A DNA stretch of 34,168 nt, from positions 1-34,168 of the forward strand of contig JACYMC010000098.1 of the NCBI GenBank assembly GCA_015272195.1, given 5' to 3'. Position 1 is the first letter of the stretch. Every line of letters starts with the position of its first letter. This document shows positions 15,795-24,893 of the stretch, piece by piece. A program made the position numbers and the translations under genes. This DNA comes from Candidatus Sericytochromatia bacterium (GTDB taxonomy: Bacteria > Cyanobacteriota > Sericytochromatia > UBA7694). Under the pieces are notes generated by a model. That model was not told where the DNA came from. It saw nothing but the letters and a program-made list of their open reading frames with translations, and made no database searches.

Positions 15795-17189
15795 GTGCAC
15801 AGCCACTATGATGTGATTGTGATTGGCTCCGGAGCCGCCGGCGGTGTTTTGGCCCACGACCTGCAGCAGGCCGGCGCAAGCTGCCTGCTTTTAGAGGCCG
15901 GCAAGCACTACACCAAAGAGACCTTTCCGCGCAGCGAGCTGGAGTACAGCCCCCAGCTCTTCTGGGGCGGCGGCCTGGAGTTTGACAGCAGCGGCAAAAT
16001 GGCCTTTCTGCGCGCCCGCTGCGTGGGGGGTACGACCAACGTCAACCAGTGCCTGCTGGATCGCTTTGACGATCTGGCCTGGGCCGACTGGCAGCGCGAC
16101 AGCGGCGTGCCCTTTTTTAATACCGCCACCATGGCGCCCCATTATGAAGCCATCGAGTCGCGCCTCAGCCTGCAAACCATCGCCCCGGAGCAGTTTAACC
16201 ACAACACCCGGCTCTTTATTGAAGGCTGCGACAAACACGGCTTTGGCTGGGCGCCCCTGCGCCGGGGCCAGTCGGACTGCGCCCTGGATCAGGGCAATGA
16301 CTGCATCGGCTGCCTGGGGGGCTGCCACCGCGACTCCAAGCAGAGCACCCTGGTGGGCTTTATTCAGCCCGCGCTGAGAGCGGGCCTGAGCATTCAGGCC
16401 GGCTTTGAGGTGGGCCAGGTTGAACCCATCGCTGACGGCGTGCGGGTGCAGGGCCTTGTTGATGGCCGCAAGGTCAGCGTCACCGGCCGCAAGGTGGTAC
16501 TGGCTGCCGGGGCTCTGGGCAGCACCAAAATTTTGCTGCAATCGGGCTTTGGCAAGCATCTGCCGGCCCTGGGCCAGCATTTTTCGTCCCACCCGCAGTT
16601 TATGTCTTTTGGCCGCTTTGCCGACACCATCGACGCCCACAAAGGGGCCTTTCAGGGCGTCAAATCACAGGATGCGCACTTTCGCGCCGCGGGCTTCAAG
16701 CTCGAAAACGTCTTTGGCCCGCCGATCTCGATTGCCATGCTCTACCCGCGCCTGGGCGGGGCCCACCAGCGCTTTATGCAGCACTACCGCCAGCTGGCCT
16801 GCATTGAAGTCGCCATCCGCGATGAGGCCATTGGCCGCTTGCAGCTGGACCGCAAGGGCCGCCTGCGCATTCACAAGCCCCTCACACTTCAGGACCTGCG
16901 CCGCCGCGACCAGGGCCTGAGCACCGTACAGCAAATGTTCTGGAGCTTAGGCGCCGAAGAGGTCTTCAGCTCCGACTTTTATTTTGGCCTGCACCTGATG
17001 GGCGGCTGCCGCATGGGCAGCGATCCCCGCGAAGCGGTGGTGGGGCCTGATTTTAAGGTGCACGGCCAGCCGCATCTCTATGTGGCCGATTCGGCCCTGT
17101 TCCCTAACGCGCCGGGCATCAACCCGGCCCTCAGCATTATGGCCCTGGCCCAGCGCCTCGGGCAGCAATTGACGGGAGCCGACGCATGA
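15795..17189 (+). CDS. GMC-family FAD-dependent oxidoreductase (alcohol oxidase-like)
   Basis: The product has 464 residues from the GTG at 15795, which has AAAGGAG seven bases upstream. The FAD-binding motif is VIVIGSGAAGG (7-17), then LLLEAG. The C-terminal catalytic region has HLMGGCRMG (H400) and NAPGINPALSIMA (N443), the His/Asn pair of glucose-methanol-choline enzymes. A cysteine cluster C162-x7-C170-x2-C173-x3-C177 precedes RDSKQST, as in the cholesterol/long-chain alcohol oxidase branch. Predicted reaction: oxidation of an alcohol to an aldehyde. It overlaps the next gene by ATGA and lies between an aldehyde dehydrogenase and an acyl-CoA synthetase. Confidence 0.9.
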   Translation: MHSHYDVIVIGSGAAGGVLAHDLQQAGASCLLLEAGKHYTKETFPRSELEYSPQLFWGGGLEFDSSGKMAFLRARCVGGTTNVNQCLLDRFDDLAWADWQRDSGVPFFNTATMAPHYEAIESRLSLQTIAPEQFNHNTRLFIEGCDKHGFGWAPLRRGQSDCALDQGNDCIGCLGGCHRDSKQSTLVGFIQPALRAGLSIQAGFEVGQVEPIADGVRVQGLVDGRKVSVTGRKVVLAAGALGSTKILLQSGFGKHLPALGQHFSSHPQFMSFGRFADTIDAHKGAFQGVKSQDAHFRAAGFKLENVFGPPISIAMLYPRLGGAHQRFMQHYRQLACIEVAIRDEAIGRLQLDRKGRLRIHKPLTLQDLRRRDQGLSTVQQMFWSLGAEEVFSSDFYFGLHLMGGCRMGSDPREAVVGPDFKVHGQPHLYVADSALFPNAPGINPALSIMALAQRLGQQLTGADA

Positions 17190-17599
17190 GCCCGCCGATC
17201 TCCGCTTACTTTAACCGCCTGCAGCTGCGCGGCCTGGTCCGCCTGGCCGATCTGATGCTGCCGCGCAGCGGCGAGTACCCCGCTTTCAGCGAGCTGGGAT
17301 GCATCGAGCATATCGACGTGATCGCTGAGCATATTCCTGAGCCTGAATTAAAGGATCTGAAGCTGCTGCTGGGCGTGCTGGCGGCCACACCGCGCCCCGG
17401 CCTGCAGACCCTGCTGAAGCTGATGCAATCGCCCGCCCCCTGGCCCGAGAGCGTGGCCACCGTGCTGCGCCAGATGGACACGGGCCTGCGCGGCATTGTG
17501 ATGAGCCTCTACTATTCCGGCCGCAAAGGCAGCCATTACAACGGGCCCACACCGCTGGAGCTGATGGGCGTTGAAATCATCCGCGTGCCGCTGAACTGA
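17186..17599 (+). CDS. small partner protein of the GMC oxidoreductase, unknown family
   Basis: The 137-residue product starts inside the stop of the GMC gene (ATGA), so it is translationally coupled. It is mostly helical, with no signal peptide or membrane helix. The layout is short hydrophobic helices, a central LLLGVLAATPRPGLQTLLKLM segment and a conserved-looking YYSGRKGSHYNGPTPLELMG near the end. Position and size recall the small subunits that accompany GMC dehydrogenases (gluconate 2-dehydrogenase subunit 3 type), but I cannot confirm homology. Likely role: a subunit or maturation partner of the oxidoreductase. Confidence 0.75.
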   Translation: MSPPISAYFNRLQLRGLVRLADLMLPRSGEYPAFSELGCIEHIDVIAEHIPEPELKDLKLLLGVLAATPRPGLQTLLKLMQSPAPWPESVATVLRQMDTGLRGIVMSLYYSGRKGSHYNGPTPLELMGVEIIRVPLN

Positions 17600-17617
17600 A
17601 ACGCGTCTCCCCACCCT

Positions 17618-17646
17618 TTGCCAGCACCTGCAGCTGCACGTATAAT
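17618..17646 (+). promoter_or_regulatory. promoter of the acyl-CoA synthetase gene
   Basis: TTGCCA (17618-17623), 17 bp, TATAAT (17641-17646): the best -10 match in the window. The start codon at 17679 follows 32 bases later. Confidence 0.75.
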
Positions 17647-17678
17647 TGGGAGCAAGTATCTGTGCAAGGAGTTCAGCC

Positions 17679-19322
17679 ATGTCTCAATACCGTCACCAGT
17701 CTCTGGATCTGTTTGAAGGGACCCGGAAATGGGGCAGCCAGCCCCGCTTCTTTTTGCCCCAGGCCGATGACAGCTATACGTCTGTCAGCTGGCAGCAATA
17801 CGCCGACGACGTCCGTGCGATCGGCGGCTTTCTGGCGGCGGATGCGCCCGCTGAAGCCAAGGTGGCCATTCTGGGCCAGACCCATTATGAGTGGATTGTG
17901 ACCTACTCTGCCGTGCAGAGCATCGCCGCCGTGGTGGTGCCCATCTACCCCGCCAGCAAGGATGATCTGATCAGCTACTTCTTAAACCACGCTGAAGTCA
18001 GCGTGCTCTGCTGCGACGCCAGCTTTTTGCCCGTGCTCAGCGGTATTGATCTCGGCCCGGTCAAATCCGTGCTGGTGATGGACGGCCCCACCCCCGAAGG
18101 CCACGGCCTCAGCATTCCGGTGACCGGCTTTGCCCAGGCCCGCGAAAGCGGTGCAGCCGACAGCGCCGCCTTTGAGTCAGCCCATGCCGGCATCGACGTG
18201 GCCGATCTGGCCACCATTATCTACACTTCCGGCACCACCGGCCTGCCCAAGGGCGTGATGCTGACCCACCAGAACCTGCAGGCCAGCGCCCATGACTGGA
18301 TTGCCCTCAACGGCCCGCATATTCCCGAGCAGGCCGTGGATCTGCACTGGCTGCCCCTGGCCCATGCCTTTGGCATCGGGGCCATTATGCTGGGCAACCG
18401 CCTGGGCTGGCAGGCCTATCTGGCTGACCCGCGCAACGTGCTCGACAAAATGAACAGCGTGAAACCCCACACCTTTTTGTCGGTGCCCGCCTACTGGGAA
18501 AAACTCCACCTCAAAATCCAGGCCGCCGGCGGTGATCAGGCTGCCTTTGACACAGTCACCGGGGGCCGGCTGGTCTTTGGGCTCTCGGGCGGAGCCGGCT
18601 TAAAGCGCGAGATCAAAGAGGGCTTTCAGGCCCTGGGCCTGCTGATCATTGAAGGCTACGGTCTGACCGAATGCTCCCCCACCCTGACCATGAACCGCCG
18701 CGACCGCTATGACTTTGACTCGGTGGGCGTGCCCTACCCCAGCGTCGAGATCAAACTGGCCGAGGACGGTGAGATTCTGGCCAAAGGCCCCAATATCTTT
18801 GCCGGTTATTACAAAAACCCGGAAGCCACCGCCGAGGCCTTTGACGCCGAGGGCTGGTTCAAAACCGGCGACGTGGGCCGCTGGAACGCCGGCGGATTTT
18901 TGCAGATTATCGACCGTAAAAAAGAAATCCTGGTCACCAGCGGCGGTAAAAACGTGCCGCCCCAGAATATTGAGCGCCGTTTTCAGGACAACCCCTACAT
19001 TCAGCACCTGATCGTCTACGGTGACGGCAAAAAGTTTCTGACGGCCATGGTCACCCTCGAAGAAGCCGCCGTGCGCGAAGCTGTGGGCGATAGCAGCAGC
19101 GACTGGACCAGCCTCTGCAGCAGTGAAGCGGTCACCGCCCTGGTGGATCAGCAGGTGGCCGCCGTCAACAACGACCTGGCCTCCTTTGAAACCATCAAAA
19201 AGGTCTGGATCAACCCCGAGCCCCTGACGGTGGAGGACAACCTGCTGACAGCCTCCTTTAAGCCCCGCCGCAAGGCGATTTATGAGCGCTACAGCACCCA
19301 GATGGAAGCCCTCTACGCATGA
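17679..19322 (+). CDS. long-chain acyl-CoA synthetase (AMP-forming)
   Basis: The product has 547 residues from the ATG at 17679 (AAGGAG upstream). It activates a fatty acid to acyl-AMP and then acyl-CoA. Motifs: P-loop YTSGTTGLPKG (182-192), EGYGLTECSP with the adenylate-binding Y-G-x-T-E, GWFKTGDVG, and DRKKEILVTSGGKNVPPQNIE, which belong to the FadD/ACSL-like branch. The Lys of the C-terminal domain is probably in the SFKPRRK segment. It has its own strong promoter inside the alcohol/aldehyde gene block. The last codons overlap the regulator gene (ATGA). Confidence 0.92.
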   Translation: MSQYRHQSLDLFEGTRKWGSQPRFFLPQADDSYTSVSWQQYADDVRAIGGFLAADAPAEAKVAILGQTHYEWIVTYSAVQSIAAVVVPIYPASKDDLISYFLNHAEVSVLCCDASFLPVLSGIDLGPVKSVLVMDGPTPEGHGLSIPVTGFAQARESGAADSAAFESAHAGIDVADLATIIYTSGTTGLPKGVMLTHQNLQASAHDWIALNGPHIPEQAVDLHWLPLAHAFGIGAIMLGNRLGWQAYLADPRNVLDKMNSVKPHTFLSVPAYWEKLHLKIQAAGGDQAAFDTVTGGRLVFGLSGGAGLKREIKEGFQALGLLIIEGYGLTECSPTLTMNRRDRYDFDSVGVPYPSVEIKLAEDGEILAKGPNIFAGYYKNPEATAEAFDAEGWFKTGDVGRWNAGGFLQIIDRKKEILVTSGGKNVPPQNIERRFQDNPYIQHLIVYGDGKKFLTAMVTLEEAAVREAVGDSSSDWTSLCSSEAVTALVDQQVAAVNNDLASFETIKKVWINPEPLTVEDNLLTASFKPRRKAIYERYSTQMEALYA

Positions 19323-21937
19323 GCACCGCCCCGGCGGAGTCAGCCCCCGAACTGAGTCAGACTCAGCCTGCCGCCATCTGGGTGGCCCCGCCGGGCTTTG
19401 GCAAAAGCCAGCAGCTGCAGCAGCTGCTGACCCGGCGACCGGCCGAAGCGCTGGTGCTGGAAGCCGGGTTGCAGGCAGATTTTTCGGACAGCTATTTTGA
19501 ATTGCTCAGTGCTGCCTGTACAGCGCTGGCCCTGCACGCGCCGCCAAAACAAGCCGATCCGGCCCTGCAGGCGGCGACCTGGCTGCGCACGCTCAATGCA
19601 CAACTGAGCACTGAGCCTAAACAACAGCTCTGGCTGGTCTTTGACCCCTGGGAGCCGCTGGAGCGCCATGCGCGCGTGCTGGCCTTTTGGCAGGCCTTGC
19701 TGCAGGAGCACCCCACCTGGCTGCGCCTGCTGCTGGCCTCACGCAAGCCGCCGGAGCTGCCCCTGGCCACCTGGGTCGCTGCGGGCGCAGCATACCACGA
19801 TCGCAGCAGCCTGGCCTGGGATCTCAGCACGGCCCAGGCCCACTGGCAAAGCCTGGGGTTAAACTGGGAGAATGAAGATCAGCAGCAATTTGAAGCCCTG
19901 GCCGGCTGGCCCCTGGGCCTGTTGCTGGCCGCCCGCCAGCGTCAGGGTGAGCTGAGCGAAGCCAGCTGTCAGCATCTGCTGCAGCAGGCCCTGCTGGAAT
20001 GGCTGCCCCCTTTTGCCCGACAGCAGCCCGCCCAACTCTGGGAACCCGAACGCCAGGCCCTGCTCAGCGCCTGGCAGATGCAGCCCACACAATGGCCCCC
20101 GGCCCTGAGCGAACTGCTGGAGCCCAGGGCCCGTCAGCAGCCGCGCTACTGGCTGCAACAGGCTTTGCAGAGCGGTCCGGCCCGATCGCAGATTCTGCTG
20201 GAGCGGGCCCTGAGTCTTTGTGGCTCCGAACAGGCGGCCCTGCGCCTGAGCATTCTGACCCGCCAGGCCCACAACGCCTCGCTCAGCGGACAGGGCGAGA
20301 CGCTCGATCAGCTGCTGGCCGCCGGAGCTGAGCTGTTAGAAGATGGCCACAGCGTGGATCGGGCTGCCTGGCACTACCTCAAAGCCAACCGCCTGCGCCA
20401 GTGCTGCCACTACCCCGAAGCCCAGGCCGAAATCGACGCCCTGCTGGCCCTCAATGCCCGCCACCCCAGCGTGATGGCCTTTCAAACCCGCGCGCGCATT
20501 CTGCGCGGGCTGACCGCCTACCAGGCCGGTGACTATGCCCTGACCCGCACGGCCTACCAGCAGGCGCTGACCCTGGCCGAAAGCGACCACAACAGCGCCA
20601 TGCAGCTGGAGCTGCAAATCATGCTGGCCTTTCTGGACGCCCTGACCGGCCAGGCCGATGAGCCCCTGCCCGACACGATCGCTGAGCAGGTCAGCGCCCT
20701 GCCCCTGAGCGCGCAGCCGCTGGTCTGGCTCAACCTGGCCTTTTACCAGCTGCTGGGCGAACACCTCGATCTCAAACAGGGCCAGGCCATTCTGGAGCGG
20801 GTGCGCCAGAGTGCCGCCGCCCTGGAGTGGCAGGCCCTCGAACCCCTGATCGCCGATGTCGAAGCCCGGCTCTGGCGCTTTCACAAAGACTATGACCGGG
20901 CCCGCCACCTGCACCGCCAGGCCCTGGAGCAGCTGGAGCCCCAGACCTTTGACTGGCTCTACGCCAGTCTCAACTGTGCGTTGACCCTGCTGCGCCAGCA
21001 GGAAACCGGGGCTGCCCGTGAACTGTTGCAGACCGTGACCCGGCGCGCCGAGGCCAGCGGCAGCCTGGGGCTCTGGCGCGAAGCCCGCGCGGCCCTGCAA
21101 AGCCTTGATCCCGGCAGCATACAGGCACCCGACGCAGCTCCGGCTCCGCGCGAACCCCTGCGCCTGGGCGCGCGCCAGCCCCGGCTGCAGCTCAAAACCT
21201 TTGGGCACTTTCAGCTGCAGCTTGACCAGCAGCTGGTGGAGCGTTGGCCGCGCAAACGGGCCCGCAACGTGCTGATTCAGATTCTGCTGCACCCACACGG
21301 CATTCACCGCGAAACCCTGGCCGACTGGCTGACGGGTGCTGACGATCTGGAGCAGGCCCTGCGCAGCCTGGATGTACACATTCACACCCTGCGCAAGGTG
21401 CTGGAACCCGATCGCAAAGGCAAGCAGGCCTCGCATTTTGTGCAGTTTCACGACGCCTGCTACAGTTTCAACTGGCAAAGCCACTACACCTGGGACGCCG
21501 AAGACTTTGGCCGGGCCCACCAGCACTGGCTGCGCAGCCGCGAAGCCGAGCCCGACACCGCAGAAGCGGCGGCCAGCCAAGCCCTGCAACTGTACCAGGG
21601 GCCCTTTTTGCCCGAACTCGACTTTGCCGACGACTGGCTGGCCGAACGCGAAGGCTATGCCCGCAAGGCCAGCGATCTGGCCCTCTGGAGCCTGGATTAC
21701 CTCGTCAGACAGGGCCAGTACGAGGCCGCCGAAGAGCGGGCCGAGCAGCTGCTGCGCTGGGATCGCCTCTCAGAGACCGGCTTTGGCTGGCTGTTTCAGA
21801 TTGCCGCCCAGCGCAAAGACCGCCAGCGTCTGGAGCGCCTGGGCGAGCGCATGGAGCAGACCTACGAAAAAGAGCTGGGGATGAATCCGCCTGCAACGCT
21901 GATGCAGCGCTACCGGGAACTCAGCCGCCAGCTCTAA
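19319..21937 (+). CDS. STAND ATPase/TPR regulator with C-terminal SARP-like wHTH and BTAD domain
   Basis: The 872-residue product starts in the stop of the acyl-CoA synthetase gene. The N-terminus has a Walker A loop (APPGFGKS, 23-30) and a probable Walker B (LWLVFD, about 104-109) in the MalT/STAND style. Helical TPR-like repeats fill about 330-610. From about 625 comes a winged-helix segment (FGHFQLQLDQQLVERWPRKRARN...), then a bacterial transcriptional activator domain with DDWLAEREGYARKASDLALW. The DNA-binding domain is thus at the C-terminal side, reversed from classical SARPs. It is expected to activate genes on sensing a ligand or protein. The coupling suggests it controls the lipid/alcohol genes upstream. 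Confidence 0.85.
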   Translation: MSTAPAESAPELSQTQPAAIWVAPPGFGKSQQLQQLLTRRPAEALVLEAGLQADFSDSYFELLSAACTALALHAPPKQADPALQAATWLRTLNAQLSTEPKQQLWLVFDPWEPLERHARVLAFWQALLQEHPTWLRLLLASRKPPELPLATWVAAGAAYHDRSSLAWDLSTAQAHWQSLGLNWENEDQQQFEALAGWPLGLLLAARQRQGELSEASCQHLLQQALLEWLPPFARQQPAQLWEPERQALLSAWQMQPTQWPPALSELLEPRARQQPRYWLQQALQSGPARSQILLERALSLCGSEQAALRLSILTRQAHNASLSGQGETLDQLLAAGAELLEDGHSVDRAAWHYLKANRLRQCCHYPEAQAEIDALLALNARHPSVMAFQTRARILRGLTAYQAGDYALTRTAYQQALTLAESDHNSAMQLELQIMLAFLDALTGQADEPLPDTIAEQVSALPLSAQPLVWLNLAFYQLLGEHLDLKQGQAILERVRQSAAALEWQALEPLIADVEARLWRFHKDYDRARHLHRQALEQLEPQTFDWLYASLNCALTLLRQQETGAARELLQTVTRRAEASGSLGLWREARAALQSLDPGSIQAPDAAPAPREPLRLGARQPRLQLKTFGHFQLQLDQQLVERWPRKRARNVLIQILLHPHGIHRETLADWLTGADDLEQALRSLDVHIHTLRKVLEPDRKGKQASHFVQFHDACYSFNWQSHYTWDAEDFGRAHQHWLRSREAEPDTAEAAASQALQLYQGPFLPELDFADDWLAEREGYARKASDLALWSLDYLVRQGQYEAAEERAEQLLRWDRLSETGFGWLFQIAAQRKDRQRLERLGERMEQTYEKELGMNPPATLMQRYRELSRQL

Positions 21938-21950
21938 GCCGAAACAGACC

Positions 21951-23609
21951 CTATTTTTTGGTCAAAGGCCGGTATTTGATACGGTGGGGCTGATCAGCGT
22001 CAGCCCCCAGGCGCTTGCGCCGGTCTTCTTCGTATTCATCGTAGGTACCCGTAAAAAAGACCACCTGGCTGTCGCCTTCAAAGGCCATAATATGGGTGGC
22101 CACACGGTTCAGAAACCAGCGGTCGTGTGAGATCACCACGGCACAGCCGGGGAAGTTGTTGAGACCAGCTTCGAGGGCGCGCAGGGTATCCACATCCAGA
22201 TCGTTGGTGGGTTCGTCCAGCAGCAGCAGGTTGCCGCCGCGCTTGAGCAGCTTGGCCATGTGCACGCGGTTGCGCTCTCCGCCTGAGAGGCTGCCGACCT
22301 TTTTTTGCTGATCGCCGCCTTTGAAGTTAAAGCGGGCCACGTAAGCGCGGGCGTTCAGCTCTTTTTTGCCCAGCTGCACAAACTCATAGCCCTCGCTGAT
22401 TTCTTCATAGACGGTTTTGTCGTCATTGAGGGCATCACGGCTCTGATCGACATAGCCCAGTTCCACCGTCTCGCCCACGCGCAGGCTGCCGGAATCCGGT
22501 TTCTCTTCGCCGGTGATCAGGCGCATCAGGGTGGTTTTACCCGCCCCGTTAGGCCCAATCACGCCCACAATACCCGCCGGGGGCAGCTCAAAGCTGAAGT
22601 TTTCAAACAACAGCTTGTCGTCGTAGGCCTTGGTGAGATTTTTGGCCTCCACCACCACATTGCCCAGGCGCTCGCCAAAGGGAATGTAGATTTCGACGTT
22701 GTCGACCTGAATCTGCTGATCGGCCTCGACCAGCTTGTCGTAGTTTTTAAGGCGGGCCTTGTTTTTGGCCTGGCGGCCCTTAGGCGACATGCGCACCCAC
22801 TCCAGCTCCTGCTCCAGGGTTTTGCGATGCACGTCGGCCTGGCGCTGCTCCTGGGCCAGGCGCTGCTCTTTCTGCTCCAGCCAGGAGGAGTAATTGCCCG
22901 ACCAGGGAATCGAGCGGCCATTATCGAGCTCGAGAATCCACTCGGTCACATTATCGAGGAAGTAACGATCGTGGGTCACCACAATCACCGTGCCGGCATA
23001 GGCCTGCAGGTGACGCTCCAGCCAGGCCACGGTCTCAGCGTCGAGGTGGTTGGTGGGTTCGTCCAGCAGCAACAGATCAGGGGCTGAGAGCAGCAGGCGG
23101 CAAAGGGCCACGCGGCGGCGCTCCCCGCCGGAAAGGTTCTCCACGCTGGCATCACCCGGCGGGCAGCGCAGGGCTTCCATGGCCATTTCGACGCGGTTGT
23201 CGAGGTTCCAGCCGTCAGCGGCCTCGATTTCATCCTGCAGGCGGGCAAATTCGTCGGCGGTTTCTTCGGAGTAGTTCATGCTGAGTTCTTCAAAGCGCTG
23301 CATGATGTCACGCACGTGGCCCAGGCCGTCTTCGGCGTTTTCGCGCACGGTTTTGTTGGGGTCCAGTTCAGGTTCCTGGGAGAGATAACCCACCGTAAAG
23401 CCTTTGGTCAGCCGGGCTTCGCCCTGAAAATTGTCGTCAAGGCCGGCCATGATTTTGAGCAGGGTTGATTTGCCCGCCCCGTTGTGACCGATCACGCCAA
23501 TTTTGGCCCCCGGAAAAAAGCCCAGGGTCACGTCTTTGAGAATCTCACGGCGGTTGGCACCCACCACCTTGTTGAGCTTATAGGTTTGAAAAATATACTG
23601 TTCAGCCAT
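21951..23609 (-). CDS. ettA: energy-dependent translational throttle protein EttA (ABC-F)
   Basis: The 552-residue product matches EttA in length and sequence throughout. It is a soluble ABC-F ATPase that binds the ribosomal E site and gates the first elongation step according to ATP/ADP level. Two ABC domains: Walker A GHNGAGKST (41-49), LSGGERRRVA and LLLLDEPTNHLD in the first; GPNGAGKTT, LSGGERNRVHMA and LLLLDEPTNDLD in the second. The inter-domain linker has the basic EttA signature ...EWVRMSPKGRQAKNKARLKNYDKL. GAGGA lies 6 bases before the ATG. Confidence 0.96.
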   Translation of the reverse strand: MAEQYIFQTYKLNKVVGANRREILKDVTLGFFPGAKIGVIGHNGAGKSTLLKIMAGLDDNFQGEARLTKGFTVGYLSQEPELDPNKTVRENAEDGLGHVRDIMQRFEELSMNYSEETADEFARLQDEIEAADGWNLDNRVEMAMEALRCPPGDASVENLSGGERRRVALCRLLLSAPDLLLLDEPTNHLDAETVAWLERHLQAYAGTVIVVTHDRYFLDNVTEWILELDNGRSIPWSGNYSSWLEQKEQRLAQEQRQADVHRKTLEQELEWVRMSPKGRQAKNKARLKNYDKLVEADQQIQVDNVEIYIPFGERLGNVVVEAKNLTKAYDDKLLFENFSFELPPAGIVGVIGPNGAGKTTLMRLITGEEKPDSGSLRVGETVELGYVDQSRDALNDDKTVYEEISEGYEFVQLGKKELNARAYVARFNFKGGDQQKKVGSLSGGERNRVHMAKLLKRGGNLLLLDEPTNDLDVDTLRALEAGLNNFPGCAVVISHDRWFLNRVATHIMAFEGDSQVVFFTGTYDEYEEDRRKRLGADADQPHRIKYRPLTKK

Positions 23610-23639
23610 TTGCTTCCTCGTGTTTCAGAATCTTCAGGT

Positions 23640-23668
23640 ATTGTAGGGCAAAGCCCCGGTGCTGTTAA
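23640..23668 (-). promoter_or_regulatory. ettA promoter
   Basis: On the minus strand TTAACA (23663-23668), 17 bp, TACAAT (23640-23645), giving a leader of about 25 bases. Confidence 0.7.
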
Positions 23669-23891
23669 GGGGCTCAGGCAGTGGACAGATCACCCGGAGA
23701 CCCCATAAAAACACACAATAGCAGGGCACAACAGCCTGTCTGCCCAAGCCCTCGCCGCTGTTCACAGGACATGTTAAAATATAAACAAAGTTACTTTAAA
23801 ACGCATCTAAATCAAGCAGAGCCTGAGATTCTGATTTAAGCCACCTGTCCGCAGAAGCATGAAGGGCCCTGAAGCAAAGAGGTAAAAGCCC

Positions 23892-24848
23892 GTGGGGAAA
23901 CAGCAGCGTATTCTGATTGTCGATGATGAGCCTGAAATCAACGACCTGATTTACCGGAGCATTCTTGAAAAAGAAGGCTACTCAGACATTCTGACCCTGA
24001 CCTCGATTGACCAGCTGATGCAGACCCTCAATGCGTCTTTGCACCCCGACAACAAGCCTGTCGATCTGATTCTGATGGACGTGATTATGCCCGAAAAAGA
24101 CGGCATTCAGGGCGTTCAGGAAGTCAAGCGCTTTGATATGTTCCAGGACATTCCCGTGCTGATGCTGACAGCCATTTACGACAAACAGCTGCTCAAACAG
24201 GCCTTTGAATCGGGTGCGATTGACTACATCACCAAGCCCGTTGACCCGGTCGAGTTTATTGCCCGCGTGGGCTCGGCCCTGCGACTCAAGGAAGAAATTG
24301 ACCGCCGCAAAGCCTGGGAACACGAGCTGCTTGAAATGACGCGGGGTCTGATGGCCAGCAATTCCCGCCTGGAACAGGCCTCCTTTCAGGATCCCATCAC
24401 CGGTCTGCTGAACCGCAAAGCTTTTGACAAGCGCATCCGCGAAGACTGGACCCATTGTTATGTACAGAAAGTACCCATGACCCTGATGCTGATTGAAGTG
24501 CAAAATTTTCGCAGCTTTAACGAGCACAAAGGGGCCCTGCAGGGCGACCACTGCCTTCAGGCCATCGCCGAAGTGCTCTCTGAACGCATCCAGGATCGCG
24601 TGATGCTGTCGCGTTTTGGCGGTGCCCTGTTTGCCCTGCTCTACCCAGGTTATGATCCGGTCAGCGTAGAGGCGCTGAGCGCTGGCATTGCCGAAGATAT
24701 TGCGGCCTTACAGATTGCCCACCCTGACGGCGGACTGGTCAGCGTGGCCATTGGTGTGGCCAGCGTGGATCCGGGCAAAGAAGCAGGTCCTGAATCGCTG
24801 CTGCAGCAGGCCGATCTGGCCCTGGCTCACGACCGCATTGACAGCTGA
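23892..24848 (+). CDS. response regulator with degenerate GGDEF output domain
   Basis: The 318-residue product starts at a GTG with AGAGGT upstream. Residues 1-125 are a receiver domain: acidic pair DD (11-12), phospho-acceptor D63 in LILMDVIMPEKDG, and the Lys of TKPVDP. After a coiled linker comes a GGDEF fold (DPITGLLNRKAFDKR...). The active-site loop reads RFGGALFALL instead of R-x-GGDEF, and the first metal-binding Asp is replaced (LIEVQNF). It therefore should not make cyclic di-GMP and may instead bind a nucleotide or another protein. No sensor kinase is adjacent. Confidence 0.9.
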   Translation: MGKQQRILIVDDEPEINDLIYRSILEKEGYSDILTLTSIDQLMQTLNASLHPDNKPVDLILMDVIMPEKDGIQGVQEVKRFDMFQDIPVLMLTAIYDKQLLKQAFESGAIDYITKPVDPVEFIARVGSALRLKEEIDRRKAWEHELLEMTRGLMASNSRLEQASFQDPITGLLNRKAFDKRIREDWTHCYVQKVPMTLMLIEVQNFRSFNEHKGALQGDHCLQAIAEVLSERIQDRVMLSRFGGALFALLYPGYDPVSVEALSAGIAEDIAALQIAHPDGGLVSVAIGVASVDPGKEAGPESLLQQADLALAHDRIDS

Positions 24849-24853
24849 TCCGC

Positions 24854-24883
24854 TTGCGGCTCAGGACCACAAGCGACTACAAT
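24854..24883 (+). promoter_or_regulatory. tRNA-Leu promoter
   Basis: TTGCGG (24854-24859), 18 bp, TACAAT (24878-24883), ending 10 bases before the mature tRNA. Confidence 0.6.
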
Positions 24884-24893
24884 AGGCAAACGT

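Noticed and set aside
20336-21589. 417-codon open frame on the minus strand
   Set aside because: Antisense shadow of the STAND/SARP-like regulator; Gln/Gly/Leu-rich without domains.
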